Notes: a model not told the origin generated them from the sequence alone. DNA of 64,000 nucleotides from Curtobacterium sp. MCSS17_015 (GCF_003234265.2 NZ_CP126256.1:496001-560000); one strand, 5' to 3'. Shown: positions 8,018-16,830, counted from the stretch's first letter. Made by a program: numbers and translations.

Positions 8018-8464
8018 ATGGCAACGACGGCGAACTCCGACCGTGTGGACGGCACGACCACCGGCAGCACCACCACCCAGGTCACCTCGGCCGGCCGCAC
8101 GATCATCGACGACGCAGTGGTCGCGAAGGTCGCCGGCATCGCCGCCCGCGACGTCGCCGGGGTCGCCGCCCTCGGCGGGAACACGGCCAGGGCCTTCGGT
8201 GCCATCCGTGACGCCATCGGCTCGAGCGACCTCGGGCAGGGCGTCCGCGTCGAGGTCGGCGAGACCCAGGCCGCCGTCGACCTGACGATCGTCGTCGAGT
8301 ACCCCACGCCGATGCAGCAGGTCGCCGCAGCGGTCCGGCAAGCCGTCACCGACGCGATCACCGACCTCGTCGGCCTGCAGGTCACCGAGGTGAACATCGC
8401 GATCGTCGACGTCGACATCCCGGCGCTCGACGCACCGGTCGTCCCCGAGACGCGCGTCCGGTGA
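8018..8464 (+). CDS. Asp23/Gls24-family envelope stress response protein
   Basis: Asp23-type proteins are abundant small cytosolic proteins tethered to the membrane by AmaP and linked to cell-envelope stress tolerance. This 148-residue member has a Thr-rich N-terminus (about 22 residues) followed by the single Asp23 domain: RTIIDDAVVAKVAGIAARDVAGV, then VEVGETQAAVDLTIVVEYPTPM and VTEVNIAIVDVDIP. The start is the ATG 8018 with an AGGAGG ribosome site at 8007-8012. It is the first gene of a five-gene run in which each stop overlaps the next start by 4 bp, indicating translational coupling. Confidence 0.93.
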   Translation: MATTANSDRVDGTTTGSTTTQVTSAGRTIIDDAVVAKVAGIAARDVAGVAALGGNTARAFGAIRDAIGSSDLGQGVRVEVGETQAAVDLTIVVEYPTPMQQVAAAVRQAVTDAITDLVGLQVTEVNIAIVDVDIPALDAPVVPETRVR

Positions 8465-8652
8465 ACGCCACCGTCGTCGGCATGGCGGTCGGCGCGGTCC
8501 TCGCGATCGTCGCCCTCACGCTCGGCTTCTGGGCGTTCGTCGTGGTCGCCGTCGCGATCGCGATCGGTGGCCTGGTCGGCCGGATCGTCAGCGGTGACGT
8601 CGACCTGCGCCGTCTGCTCGACGTGCTCCGCGGCCGCCGGAGCTCGTCGTGA
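8461..8652 (+). CDS. Small DUF2273-like membrane protein of the Asp23 operon
   Basis: This 63-residue protein consists of two adjacent hydrophobic helices (about residues 4-22 and 24-43, joined by a short turn) and a basic C-terminal tail rich in Arg and Ser. Small proteins of this kind (DUF2273-like) are regular companions of Asp23 genes and probably help anchor or space Asp23 at the membrane. The GTG at 8461 overlaps the asp23 stop by 4 bp, and its own stop overlaps the next start by 4 bp. Function is inferred from context. Confidence 0.75.
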   Translation: MNATVVGMAVGAVLAIVALTLGFWAFVVVAVAIAIGGLVGRIVSGDVDLRRLLDVLRGRRSSS

Positions 8653-8990
8653 CCCCAGGACCGGTGCCGGGGACCGACCGCATCGCGTCCCCTGCCCTCG
8701 TGCACACCGCGCAGGCGGTGGCCGCCGAGGCACTCCGCGCACCGCTCCGGGAGGTCCGTGCCCGGGTCGTCGACGACGGTCGCGGTGCGTTGGCGGTCGA
8801 GGTCACGAGCCCGCTCACCCTGCCGGTCCTCGGCTCGCACGTCCTCCCCGGTGAACCCGTCCTCGCGACCGCACACCGTGCCCGGGCCACCATCGCCGAG
8901 CGCCTCGGGGCGATCACGGGACGGAAGGTCGAGCGTGTCTCACTGACGTTCTCGTCGGCCGTCCTCGACGCGCCGCGGAGGGTCCGGTGA
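8649..8990 (+). CDS. Asp23-like small protein of the envelope operon
   Basis: This is a 113-residue soluble protein. The order helix (TAQAVAAEALRAPLREVRARV), strand (ALAVEVTSPLTLPVLG), helix (ATAHRARATIAERLGAITG), strand (VERVSLTFSSAVL) resembles a diverged Asp23 domain, but no strong family motif is visible. It starts with GTG at 8649, overlapping the previous stop by 4 bp, and its stop overlaps the following start in the same way. A role in the Asp23/AmaP membrane assembly is inferred only from the operon. Confidence 0.7.
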   Translation: MTPGPVPGTDRIASPALVHTAQAVAAEALRAPLREVRARVVDDGRGALAVEVTSPLTLPVLGSHVLPGEPVLATAHRARATIAERLGAITGRKVERVSLTFSSAVLDAPRRVR

Positions 8991-9601
8991 GCGGGGGCCC
9001 CGCCGCGACGACCCCCTCGGCGGACGACGACCGCTTCGTGCGCCGACTCGTCCGTCGGGAGACGACCGTGTCACGGTCGGCGTCCGTCGTCGTCGCGATG
9101 ACGGTCCTGCTCCTCGTCGCGGTGGCGGTGGCGACCGCAGCGGTCGTCGTCCTGCTCGACCAGCGCATCGCGGGCATCGATCCGCGGACGACGATCGACG
9201 CCGCCGTCCGTGCACCGGCGGGACTCGTCGACGCGGTGGTCATCGCGACCGGTGCCGCGCTCGCGGTGCTCGGGCTGTGGTTCCTGCTGCACGGTGTCCT
9301 GCCGGCCCGACGACCGCGGCACGCCGTCCGGTCCACCCGCCTGGGCGTGGTCGTCGACGACGAGGTCCTCGCGTCCGCAGCCGCCCGTGCCGCGCGCTCC
9401 GCCACGCGCCTCGGGCCGGACGCCACCGTCGGCTCCGTGGGTCGCCGCACGCTGGACGTCGTCCTGCTGCCGGCCTCCGGCGTGGACGTCGACGCGGCCG
9501 CCGCGACCGCCGCGGTCGAACGGGAACTCGCCGCCGTCGAGGTCGCACCACCCCTGACCACCCGGGTCCGGGTACGACCCACCGGCAGGATCGACGGATG
9601 A
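8987..9601 (+). CDS. DUF6286-type membrane protein of the Asp23 operon
   Basis: This 204-residue protein has a charged N-terminus, two transmembrane helices (about residues 31-55 and 80-103) separated by an external loop of about 25 residues, and a cytoplasmic domain of about 100 residues. Residues from RLGVVVDDEVLASAAARAARS to the end resemble the alpha-beta fold of Asp23/AmaP C-terminal domains. DUF6286 proteins are actinobacterial and recur in Asp23 operons. The GTG start overlaps the previous stop (GTGA), and the stop overlaps the next ATG. The molecular role is unknown. Confidence 0.75.
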   Translation: MSGGPAATTPSADDDRFVRRLVRRETTVSRSASVVVAMTVLLLVAVAVATAAVVVLLDQRIAGIDPRTTIDAAVRAPAGLVDAVVIATGAALAVLGLWFLLHGVLPARRPRHAVRSTRLGVVVDDEVLASAAARAARSATRLGPDATVGSVGRRTLDVVLLPASGVDVDAAAATAAVERELAAVEVAPPLTTRVRVRPTGRIDG

Positions 9602-10188
9602 ACGGCACGAACCGCACCCTCGGCCGGCTGGTCCTCGTCCTGGTCGGTCTCGCGTTCCTCGGCCTGGGGACCGCCGTCGTCCTGGTGCAGACCCGTCCCG
9701 AGGCGGCCGACCGCTGGCGCAGTGCCGCCGGTCCCGTGCTCGGCGGCCTCGGGTCCGGGGCGGCACGGGACGTCGCCGTGCCCGCCTGGTCGTGGGTGCT
9801 CGGCGGCGCCGTCGTGCTCGGCGTCCTCGCGCTGCTCGTCCTCTCGTCGCTCGGGGGTGGCCGGACCGGCACCGTCGTGGACGACGACGGTCCGGTGGAC
9901 GGTCTGCCCGGGCGGGTCCGGATCGAGGCCGCGGCGATCGAGCACGCGCTGTCGTCCGCGATCGCCCCGCTGCCGCAGGTGGCGTCCCTCGCGGTCGACG
10001 TCCGGCGCGTCCGCCGACGCACCGCGGTCCGGATCGTCGTCCGCACCCGTCGCGGTGCGCCCCCGCGCGAACTCGTCGAGCGCGTCGAGGACGTCGTCCG
10101 CGACCTCGATGCGCTGCTCGGGGAGCGGCTGCCGGTGCTGCTGCGGATCGTCCGCGGTGGCTCGTCACGGCCCGACCGGGTGCGCTGA
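9598..10188 (+). CDS. AmaP-like membrane anchor of the Asp23 operon
   Basis: This 196-residue protein has two transmembrane helices (about residues 8-28 and 62-83) flanking a short external loop, followed by a cytoplasmic alpha-beta domain (IEAAAIEHALSSAIAPLPQV, SLAVDVRRVRRR, TAVRIVVRTRRGAPP). The topology is that of AmaP, the protein that tethers Asp23 to the membrane. The ATG 9598 overlaps the previous stop by 4 bp. It ends only 3 nt before the phosphotransferase start. Sequence identity to firmicute AmaP is low; the call rests on topology and operon position. Confidence 0.7.
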   Translation: MNGTNRTLGRLVLVLVGLAFLGLGTAVVLVQTRPEAADRWRSAAGPVLGGLGSGAARDVAVPAWSWVLGGAVVLGVLALLVLSSLGGGRTGTVVDDDGPVDGLPGRVRIEAAAIEHALSSAIAPLPQVASLAVDVRRVRRRTAVRIVVRTRRGAPPRELVERVEDVVRDLDALLGERLPVLLRIVRGGSSRPDRVR

Positions 10189-10191
10189 ACC

Positions 10192-11034
10192 GTGAGGGAC
10201 GTCGGTGCCCTGCCGGACGACCCGCTCGCATCCGGAGCGGTGCCCGACGACCTCGCCGGTCGTGGCGGGGCACCGGACGGGCACGTCGAACTCCCGGCCG
10301 CCGTCATCGGACTCGCCGCTGGTCGCGCGGTCGAGCCGGTGTGGGTGAACTCCGCCGGTGGGAAGACCTTCCGGATCGGACCGTCCCCGGCCCGTGCTGC
10401 GGGCTACGTGAAGTGGGTGCCGCCGCGGAACGCGCCCTGGATCGTCGCCGAGGTCGAGCGGCTCCGCTGGGCCGGCCGGTGGCTGCCGGTGCCGGAGGTG
10501 GTCGACCACGGCGCGGACGAGTCCGGCGCGTGGATGACGACCCGACCGGTGCCGGGCTGGAGCGGGGTCGACCCCCGCTGGGCGGACGACCCGCGTGCGG
10601 TCGTGGTCGCCGTCGGGGAGGGGCTCCGCGCGATGCACGACACGCTGCCGGTGGCACCGTGCCCGTTCACGTGGTCGACGGACGAGCGGCTCGACCGTGC
10701 CCGGGCGGCCGGCGCCGACGTCGACGCGATCGGCCCGCGACCCGTGGTGGACCAGCTCGTGGTCTGTCACGGGGACGCCTGCACGCCGAACACCCTGCTC
10801 GGCGCGGACGGCCGGTGGCTCGGACACGTGGACCTCGGAGCGCTGGGCGTCGCGGACCGGTGGGCCGACCTGGCGGTGGCGTCGATGAGCCTCGGCTGGA
10901 ACCACGGCCCGGGCTGGGACCGACTGTTCCACGAGGCCTACGGGCTGCCGCAGGACCCGGAGCGGACAGCCTGGTACCGGGCCCTCTGGGAGCTCGACGT
11001 GGACGACGTGGACGATCCGCGTCGCACGGCCTGA
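10192..11034 (+). CDS. Aminoglycoside 3'-phosphotransferase-like kinase
   Basis: This is a protein-kinase-fold small-molecule phosphotransferase of the APH(3') family. The 280 residues include the catalytic loop CHGDACTPNTLL (Asp as base, Asn as metal ligand), the metal-binding HVDLGALGVADRWADLA block and the family's C-terminal LFHEAYGLPQDPERTAWYR helix. The N-terminal nucleotide-binding lobe is recognisable (VWVNSAGGKTFRIG, YVKWVPP with the lysine). The GTG at 10192 lies 3 nt after the AmaP-like stop, so it is probably read from the same transcript. Resistance to a particular antibiotic cannot be claimed; many chromosomal homologues act on other substrates. Confidence 0.85.
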   Translation: MRDVGALPDDPLASGAVPDDLAGRGGAPDGHVELPAAVIGLAAGRAVEPVWVNSAGGKTFRIGPSPARAAGYVKWVPPRNAPWIVAEVERLRWAGRWLPVPEVVDHGADESGAWMTTRPVPGWSGVDPRWADDPRAVVVAVGEGLRAMHDTLPVAPCPFTWSTDERLDRARAAGADVDAIGPRPVVDQLVVCHGDACTPNTLLGADGRWLGHVDLGALGVADRWADLAVASMSLGWNHGPGWDRLFHEAYGLPQDPERTAWYRALWELDVDDVDDPRRTA

Positions 11035-11079
11035 GCCGCGGGGTGGTCCGGTCGCGCGACCCCAGACGCTGCCGGTGGG

Positions 11080-12435
11080 CTAGAAGCCGACGCCGCGGGC
11101 GCCCATGAACGACACCGGGTCCACGGTGCCGCCGCCGACGTGCGTCTCGAAGTGCAGGTGGCACCCGGTCGAGTTGCCCGTCGAGCCGACGAGGGCGATG
11201 AGCGTCCCCGCGCTGACCTGCTGACCGGGGGAGACCCGGAAGCCACCGTTGACGATGTGCCCGTACGCGGTCTTCACGCCGCCGCCGTGGTCGATCCGCA
11301 CGTAGTTGCCGTACCCGCCGTAGGGCCCGACGTAGTCGACCGTGCCGGAGGACGCCGCGACGATGGCGGTCGAGCAGCCACTGCCGAGGTCGATGCCGTC
11401 GTGCATGCGGACCACGCCGGAGACCGGGTTCACGCGGACGCCGTACCCGCTGGTGATCCAACCACCGGCCGGTCGGACCCACCCGGAACCCGAGCCGCTG
11501 CCGGGGGCGGCTCCACCACCGGAGCTGACCGGGGCACCGCCGCCACCGCCACCTCCCTGGTTCGCGGCGGCTGCGGCCGCTGCGGCCTGCTCGCGCTGCT
11601 GGCGTGCCAGTTCGGCTTCGAGGGCCTTGCGTCGACGCTCCTCCTCCGCCTTGCGGATCCGCTCGCCCTTCTCGTACTGGGCCTCGGTGGTGGCGCGACC
11701 CGACGTCAGGGACGCGAGCTGCGCCTCCAGGCGGGACTTGTTCGCCTCTTGTTCGTCGTAGGCGGCCTGGGCGCGGTCGGACGCTGCCTGCGCCTCGCTC
11801 ATCCGGTCCTGTGCGGCCTGGGCGAGGTCCTCGAGCGCGAGGGCCGCGCGGTCGGCCTGGTCGGTCAGCGAGCGGGCGACGGAGGCGTCGTTCGTGGCCG
11901 CGGTCTCGACGCGCTCGGCCTGCTCGGAGAGCTTGCTCAGCGCGCCGAGGTCGTAGAGCAGGTCGCGGGCATCCTCGCCACCGGTGAGCACGCTCGTGGT
12001 GACGTCGGCCCCACCGGAGCGGGCCATCTGCGCGGCGAACCGACCGGCCTGCGCGGCACTGGCCTCGGCGACCTCGGCGTGGTCCTCGGCGTCCTCCCGC
12101 AGGGACTGTTCCTTCTCCGCAGCACGCAGGGCCTTCCGCTGAGCGGCTTCGAACGCGGCGCCGAGACGCTCGGCTTCGGCACGCGCGGAGTCGACCTCTT
12201 CCGACAGGCCGGAGATGATGCCGCGGATCTCGACGATCTGGGACTGCTTGGCGGACTCCTTGCCGCGGGCCGCGACCACGTCGTCCCACGAGGGGTAGGT
12301 GGCGGCCTGTGCGGCGGGCGCGTCGAGGACCAGCGTGCCGATGAGGCCGGCGATCGCCAACCCGGTGGCGAGCAGGCGCCGTCGGCCCGTCGGCGCGGAG
12401 CGGGGACGGGGAGCGGTGACCACGGAGCGAGACAT
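11080..12435 (-). CDS. Secreted M23 (LytM) metallopeptidase with coiled coil
   Basis: This is a predicted peptidoglycan endopeptidase or amidase activator outside the membrane (EnvC/NlpD type). The 451 residues start with a signal peptide (RRRLLATGLAIAGLIGTLVL, AQA cleavage region). A long Ala/Glu/Arg-rich coiled coil of about 240 residues follows, then a Gly/Ser/Pro linker, then the M23 domain. Zn ligands are visible in MHDGIDLGSG (H-x3-D) and HLHFETHVGG (H-x-H), with YGHI between, so the catalytic site is complete. The start at ATG 12435 is chosen because it gives the signal peptide and has TAGGCT eight bases upstream. It lies 101 bp downstream of the membrane-protein gene in the same direction. 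Confidence 0.92.
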   Translation of the reverse strand: MSRSVVTAPRPRSAPTGRRRLLATGLAIAGLIGTLVLDAPAAQAATYPSWDDVVAARGKESAKQSQIVEIRGIISGLSEEVDSARAEAERLGAAFEAAQRKALRAAEKEQSLREDAEDHAEVAEASAAQAGRFAAQMARSGGADVTTSVLTGGEDARDLLYDLGALSKLSEQAERVETAATNDASVARSLTDQADRAALALEDLAQAAQDRMSEAQAASDRAQAAYDEQEANKSRLEAQLASLTSGRATTEAQYEKGERIRKAEEERRRKALEAELARQQREQAAAAAAAANQGGGGGGGAPVSSGGGAAPGSGSGSGWVRPAGGWITSGYGVRVNPVSGVVRMHDGIDLGSGCSTAIVAASSGTVDYVGPYGGYGNYVRIDHGGGVKTAYGHIVNGGFRVSPGQQVSAGTLIALVGSTGNSTGCHLHFETHVGGGTVDPVSFMGARGVGF

Positions 12436-12443
12436 CGGAACGG

Positions 12444-12449
12444 AGCCTA
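12444..12449 (-). promoter_or_regulatory. -10 box for the M23 gene
   Basis: TAGGCT on the minus strand, eight bases from the ATG at 12435; a leader of at most one or two nucleotides is predicted. Confidence 0.45.
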
Positions 12450-12536
12450 TACATCTCCACAGGCGCTTCGCTGCGGCGACGCTCCGCTGTGGACGGATCC
12501 GTGGCGAGATCGAGGCTGTGGAGGACGGGATGACCG

Positions 12537-14228
12537 TCAGAAGCCGCGCTCGCGGAGGATCCGCTCCGCCGACCCGACCACGCGCGTGCGCAGCAGCTCG
12601 GCACCCCGGGTGCCCGCGTAGTCGTACACGTCGTACCCGGTGCAGTGCGTGATCGTCGCCGGGCGTCCGAGCGAGTCCTCGACCGGCGTGGTCCAGACGT
12701 CGCCGGAGCCGATCACGACGTAGTCCGGCCGGGCGTCGCGGTAGGACCCGAGGTCGACGAGCCACGGGTAGGTGTCGAAGGTGTCACGGACCTGGAGCAG
12801 CCGGACGTCCTGTTCCGCGTAGGCGGCGAGCGGCCGGATCGTCCAGAACTGCCCGACGCCGACGGGGTCGCGACCCGCGGTGCGGTTCGCGTCGACCCAG
12901 CGGTCGAGGCACGAGACCGGCGTGTACCGGGCATCGGCCACGGTCCGGACCGTGCCGGGCGTCACGGCGACCCCCGCGACCAGGACCAGCGCGGCCCCGA
13001 CCGTCAGCACCGTCCGCAGGGCACGGACGGGGCGGTGCAGCCGGGTCTGCCGGACGGCGGTCCGAGTCAGCTCGCACACCGCGACGAGCGCCAGGAGCGG
13101 CATCGTCACGACCGGCTCGAGGTAGCGCGGCGTCTCCGACCCCGCGACGACGACCCCGACCGAGACCGCGACGATCGTCACGAGCGGCAGCGCGGTCGCC
13201 ACGAGCACCGTCCGGGACGACCGTGCCCGCCACGCCCAGACCGTCCCGCCCGCGCTGAGCAGCACACCGAGCAGCATGAGGACGAGCCCGGCGTCCCCCG
13301 AGGCCGAGGCGGCCCGGTCGTCCGTGAGCGCGGCGAAGAACGCGGCCGTCTCGCCCGCCTGCTCCGGGTGCACGTAGGTCGACGGGTCGAGCGAGACGAA
13401 CGGTCGGAGCGGGATCCGGACGAGGTACCCGACCACCGCTCCCAGGGTGAGCGTCGCGGCCACGGCCACGGCCACCGACGGTCGCCACGGCAGCCGTCGG
13501 GCCACGACGAGCAGCGCGAGCGTCACCACGACCGGTCCGGCCGACCACGGGACGTACAGCGGGTTGGAGGCGGTGGTCACCGCCGCCACGAGGCCGAGGG
13601 TGACGAGGACCGCCACGGACGCCCGACCGGTCCGGACCGTCCGGAGCACGAGCACCGCGGTGCCGAGCATCGCGAGCACCGCCCCGTAGTAGTAGGTCGT
13701 CGTGAGCAGCAAGGACGCCAGCTCGAGGGAGGTCGCGGTCGCCGAGGACTCGGTCAGGACGAGCATCGTCACCAGGACGGCGGCGAGGACGGACACCGCG
13801 ACCCGGGCCGGACGGGCAGCAGCCGGCATGAGTTCGGTCGCCGCTGCCCGCACGATCGCGTACACGGCGAGCAGCACGAGGACGCCGTTCAGCGCCAGGG
13901 CCTGCTGCGGTGTCGCGGTGACGGCGGAGACGGCGAGGTAGACCGGCAGCTCCGGGAAGAAGAACAGCGCCGGCGACATCGCCCACTCGAACGGCTGCCC
14001 GAGCGCGATCGACCGCGCCACGAGCGGCAGCAGCACGGAGTCGCCGTCGTACCAGAGGAGGGCCACCCGTTCCGTGGCGAGCACGTGCCGGAGTGCGACG
14101 ACCGCCAGGGCCACGGACAGGAGGGCGCCGACGACCTCGTGCGCGACCGCCCACACGACGGCGGAACGGGCAGGACGGTCGCCGGCCTCGAGCGGCCGGA
14201 CTCCGTCCTGCGGTCGGACGAGGGGCAT
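12537..14228 (-). CDS. Polytopic membrane protein, possible GT-C-type glycosyltransferase
   Basis: This 563-residue protein has about ten or eleven hydrophobic segments in its first 430 residues. A first-loop acidic motif (LLWYDGDSVLLPL) and a C-terminal extracytoplasmic domain of about 130 residues follow (YTPVSCLDRWVDANRTAG, FWTIRPLAAYAEQDVRLLQV, YDYAGTRG). A polytopic core with an acidic residue in the first external loop and a soluble C-terminal domain resembles GT-C-fold lipid-linked sugar transferases, but no specific family is recognised. The ATG 14228 is chosen for the preceding TACGCT at six bases. It lies upstream of the M23 gene, so a cell-envelope role is plausible. Confidence 0.7.
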   Translation of the reverse strand: MPLVRPQDGVRPLEAGDRPARSAVVWAVAHEVVGALLSVALAVVALRHVLATERVALLWYDGDSVLLPLVARSIALGQPFEWAMSPALFFFPELPVYLAVSAVTATPQQALALNGVLVLLAVYAIVRAAATELMPAAARPARVAVSVLAAVLVTMLVLTESSATATSLELASLLLTTTYYYGAVLAMLGTAVLVLRTVRTGRASVAVLVTLGLVAAVTTASNPLYVPWSAGPVVVTLALLVVARRLPWRPSVAVAVAATLTLGAVVGYLVRIPLRPFVSLDPSTYVHPEQAGETAAFFAALTDDRAASASGDAGLVLMLLGVLLSAGGTVWAWRARSSRTVLVATALPLVTIVAVSVGVVVAGSETPRYLEPVVTMPLLALVAVCELTRTAVRQTRLHRPVRALRTVLTVGAALVLVAGVAVTPGTVRTVADARYTPVSCLDRWVDANRTAGRDPVGVGQFWTIRPLAAYAEQDVRLLQVRDTFDTYPWLVDLGSYRDARPDYVVIGSGDVWTTPVEDSLGRPATITHCTGYDVYDYAGTRGAELLRTRVVGSAERILRERGF

Positions 14229-14234
14229 GACCGG

Positions 14235-14240
14235 AGCGTA
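14235..14240 (-). promoter_or_regulatory. -10 box for leaderless membrane-protein gene
   Basis: TACGCT on the minus strand, six bases before the ATG at 14228. Confidence 0.5.
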
Positions 14241-14302
14241 CCTGCGACGGCGTCCCGGAAGCCGGACAGAGCGCCCGGGGAGCGCGGACCGGCCGTCCCC
14301 GC

Positions 14303-14308
14303 TAATCT
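14303..14308 (+). promoter_or_regulatory. -10 box for leaderless pyrE
   Basis: TAATCT is followed by eight bases and the GTG at 14317. The sequence before the GTG (GGGCACC) is a poor ribosome site, so transcription probably begins at or next to the start codon. Confidence 0.5.
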
Positions 14309-14316
14309 TGGGCACC

Positions 14317-14868
14317 GTGACCCACGCGCGCGAGCAGTTGATCGAGCACATCAAGGCCGATGCGGTCTTCCACGGCGACTTCACGCTGACCAGCGGGAAG
14401 CAGGCGTCGTACTACATCGACCTCCGCAAGGTGAGCCTCGACCACCGCGTCGCCCCCCTCATCGGCCAGGTCATGACCGACCTCATCGCGGACGTTGCCG
14501 ACGTCGACGCCGTCGGCGGTCTCACCATGGGCGCCGACCCGATCGCGAGCGCCGTGCTGCACCAGGCAGCCGCCCGCGGCCTCGCGTACGACGCCTTCGT
14601 CGTGCGCAAGGAGCCGAAGGACCACGGCCGTGGCCGGCAGGTCGAGGGGCCCGACGTGCGCGGCAAGCGCGTCGTCGTGCTCGAGGACACCTCCACCACC
14701 GGCGGATCGCCGCTCAAGGCCGCCGAGGCGCTCGAGCGCGAGGGCGCCGTCATCGCCGCCGTCGCCGTCGTCGTCGACCGGGACACCGGCGCGAAGGAAC
14801 GGATCGAGGCGGCGGGGTACCCGTACCTCGCGGCGATCGGGCTGGCCGACCTGGGGCTGTCCGCGTGA
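14317..14868 (+). CDS. pyrE: Orotate phosphoribosyltransferase
   Basis: PyrE joins orotate to PRPP to give orotidine 5'-phosphate in pyrimidine synthesis. The 183-residue protein has the N-terminal FTLTSGKQASYYIDLRKV loop, the GGLTMGADPIASAV phosphate loop, the flexible-loop lysines in RKEPKDHGRG and the PRPP motif VVVLEDTSTTGGSPL. Length is normal for the actinobacterial form. The start is GTG 14317. Its stop overlaps the start of the next gene by 4 bp, so the two are co-translated. It is divergent from the membrane-protein gene across 88 bp. Confidence 0.95.
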   Translation: MTHAREQLIEHIKADAVFHGDFTLTSGKQASYYIDLRKVSLDHRVAPLIGQVMTDLIADVADVDAVGGLTMGADPIASAVLHQAAARGLAYDAFVVRKEPKDHGRGRQVEGPDVRGKRVVVLEDTSTTGGSPLKAAEALEREGAVIAAVAVVVDRDTGAKERIEAAGYPYLAAIGLADLGLSA

Positions 14869-16805
14869 CCGAGGAGCGTCCGGAGGGGCGCGACGAGTCC
14901 GACCGGTCCGTCACCCCCGACACCGGGGACGACGGACAGGAGGCTCGACGCGGCTCCGACACGGGCGCTCCGTTCCAGGGGCTCCGCAGTGCCGCCGACA
15001 TCTTCGGCGCGCCGCTGACGGAGGACGAGTGGCCCTCCCGCCGCGAGCGCCGGGAGGCCGAGCGCGCCGCCCGGCAGGCGGGTCGACCGGAGCCGGAGCC
15101 CTTCACCGCCCCCGCGTCCGTGCCGGCCGCCCCGGCGTCGGCACCGGCTCCCGCGTCGACGTCCGCTCCCGCGTCCGTGCCGGACCCCGGGGCCACGCAG
15201 GCGATCTCGATGCCCGAGGAACTCGCACTGCCCGGCGGCGTCGCCGGCCGGGTCCCGCCGCCCGCTGCCGTGCCCCCGGTCCCGAACGCCCCCGACCCCC
15301 GCGCGATCTCGCTGCCCACCGCCCGCTCCGACCGCGAGGCCCGCGCCGCCGAGTCCCGCGCGATCGAGGACGAGCGTCGCCGCACCGACCCGGACGGTCT
15401 CGGCCGCTCGGACGTCGACTGGCTCGGACGCGCGAAGCCCACCGCCACGCCGTCCGCCGACGATCCCGCATCGGTCGCGTCGGTGCCGCCAGCCCTGGCC
15501 GGGGGCCCCGCCGCGCAACCGCTCGGCGTCGAGGACGTCCTGCCCTCGACCGCCGAGCCGCCGAGCTTCACCGAGCTGCTCCGCCTGCACGACGACGTCG
15601 ACGGTGCCCCGCAGGCCGACCGTCCGTTCGACTGGTCCGTCCTCGGTGACGAGACCGGCGAAGTGCAGACCGCGTTGACGCAGGACTCCTTCGACACGAA
15701 CCTCGTCGCCGCGGGCTCCTGGGCCGCCGGCACGTCGGTCCCCGACGACGTCGACACCGGCGGGCCCGTGCCCGACGTGCCCGACGCCGACCCGGCCGGC
15801 GAGCGGACCACTCCGTCGGGCGGGTCGAGCTGGTCGCTGAGTGACGAGGCCGCCCGGACCGGTGAGGTCTTCCCGGGTGACGTGACGGACGAGGGGACCT
15901 CGGTCTTCCCGGTCGTGTCCGACCCCGTCCCGTCTGCCACCACACCTGCCCCGGCCACGCCGGTCGAGCACGACCGCGACCTCGACGACGACCTGGACGA
16001 CCCCGACGTCGGCACCACCGGCGGACCCGCTCCGACCGCCGCGTTCGCGCCCCGCTCGGCCGCCCCGGTACCGCCGCCGTCGGTCCTCCCGCCCGTGGTG
16101 CCACCGTCCGCCGCGACTGGGTGGTGGGCGGCGGAGGACGACGAGTCGCCGCGGGTGGTCCCCGCCGACGGTGTCCCGCCGTCGGTCCAGCCGGGGCCGC
16201 GATCCGCGTCCCGGCCACCGGTCCCGCCGACGCCCTGGACCGACTCCGTGTCGGGCGGCGGCGGCGGCGCCGACCGCACGGACCGGAACGCCTCCGCCGG
16301 GTACGACGACCGGCGTGACCAGCACGACCGAGCGGGTCAGGACGACGCGCCTCGGCCGCTCGCGCCCGAGGACATCGACCAGTCCGAGTGGCAGGGCCGC
16401 GAGACGAGCGACACCGGCGTCATCAAGGACCTGTTCGGCACCGAGGCGATCGACCAGATCCGTGGTCTGCCCGAGGACACGAGCACGCGGATGATGCCCG
16501 CCGTCCCCGCGGCCCCCGGCAACGGCGCTCGCAGGGACGACTCGGCCGGCGCAGCGGGTGCCGACCGGGACAACTTCATCAACGAGGGCTTCGCCCGCCT
16601 GCAGAGCGAGGGCAGGCGCGGGAAGCAGCTCCTGGTCTACGGGTCGATCGCGATCATCGTGGTGCTGCTCGTCGTGGTGTTCCTGCTCACCAGGTGGCTG
16701 CTCGGCAACACGATCGAGGACCACCCGGCAGCGCCGTCGAGCAGCCCGGCCGCCGCCGCTGCAGCGCATCCCGCGACGTCCGGCACGCTCCCGCCCGTCG
16801 GCTGA
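14865..16805 (+). CDS. Large disordered single-pass membrane protein, unknown function
   Basis: This 646-residue protein is dominated by Pro, Ala, Asp, Glu and Ser in low-complexity order. One transmembrane helix (VYGSIAIIVVLLVVVFLL) lies near residues 590-612, followed by a short Ala/Pro/Ser tail. Three short ordered-looking segments stand out: LRSAADIFGAPLTEDEWPSR near the N-terminus, PPSFTELLRLHDDVDG in the middle, and SEWQGRETSDTGVIKDLFG before the membrane helix. The basic residues before the helix suggest the long N-terminal part is cytoplasmic. The GTG start overlaps the pyrE stop (4 bp). No catalytic domain is seen. The open frame continues far upstream, but the overlap with pyrE and the composition favour this start. 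Confidence 0.75.
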   Translation: MTEERPEGRDESDRSVTPDTGDDGQEARRGSDTGAPFQGLRSAADIFGAPLTEDEWPSRRERREAERAARQAGRPEPEPFTAPASVPAAPASAPAPASTSAPASVPDPGATQAISMPEELALPGGVAGRVPPPAAVPPVPNAPDPRAISLPTARSDREARAAESRAIEDERRRTDPDGLGRSDVDWLGRAKPTATPSADDPASVASVPPALAGGPAAQPLGVEDVLPSTAEPPSFTELLRLHDDVDGAPQADRPFDWSVLGDETGEVQTALTQDSFDTNLVAAGSWAAGTSVPDDVDTGGPVPDVPDADPAGERTTPSGGSSWSLSDEAARTGEVFPGDVTDEGTSVFPVVSDPVPSATTPAPATPVEHDRDLDDDLDDPDVGTTGGPAPTAAFAPRSAAPVPPPSVLPPVVPPSAATGWWAAEDDESPRVVPADGVPPSVQPGPRSASRPPVPPTPWTDSVSGGGGGADRTDRNASAGYDDRRDQHDRAGQDDAPRPLAPEDIDQSEWQGRETSDTGVIKDLFGTEAIDQIRGLPEDTSTRMMPAVPAAPGNGARRDDSAGAAGADRDNFINEGFARLQSEGRRGKQLLVYGSIAIIVVLLVVVFLLTRWLLGNTIEDHPAAPSSSPAAAAAAHPATSGTLPPVG

Positions 16806-16830
16806 CGCTCGCCGCCGCCGCCGCCGCGTG

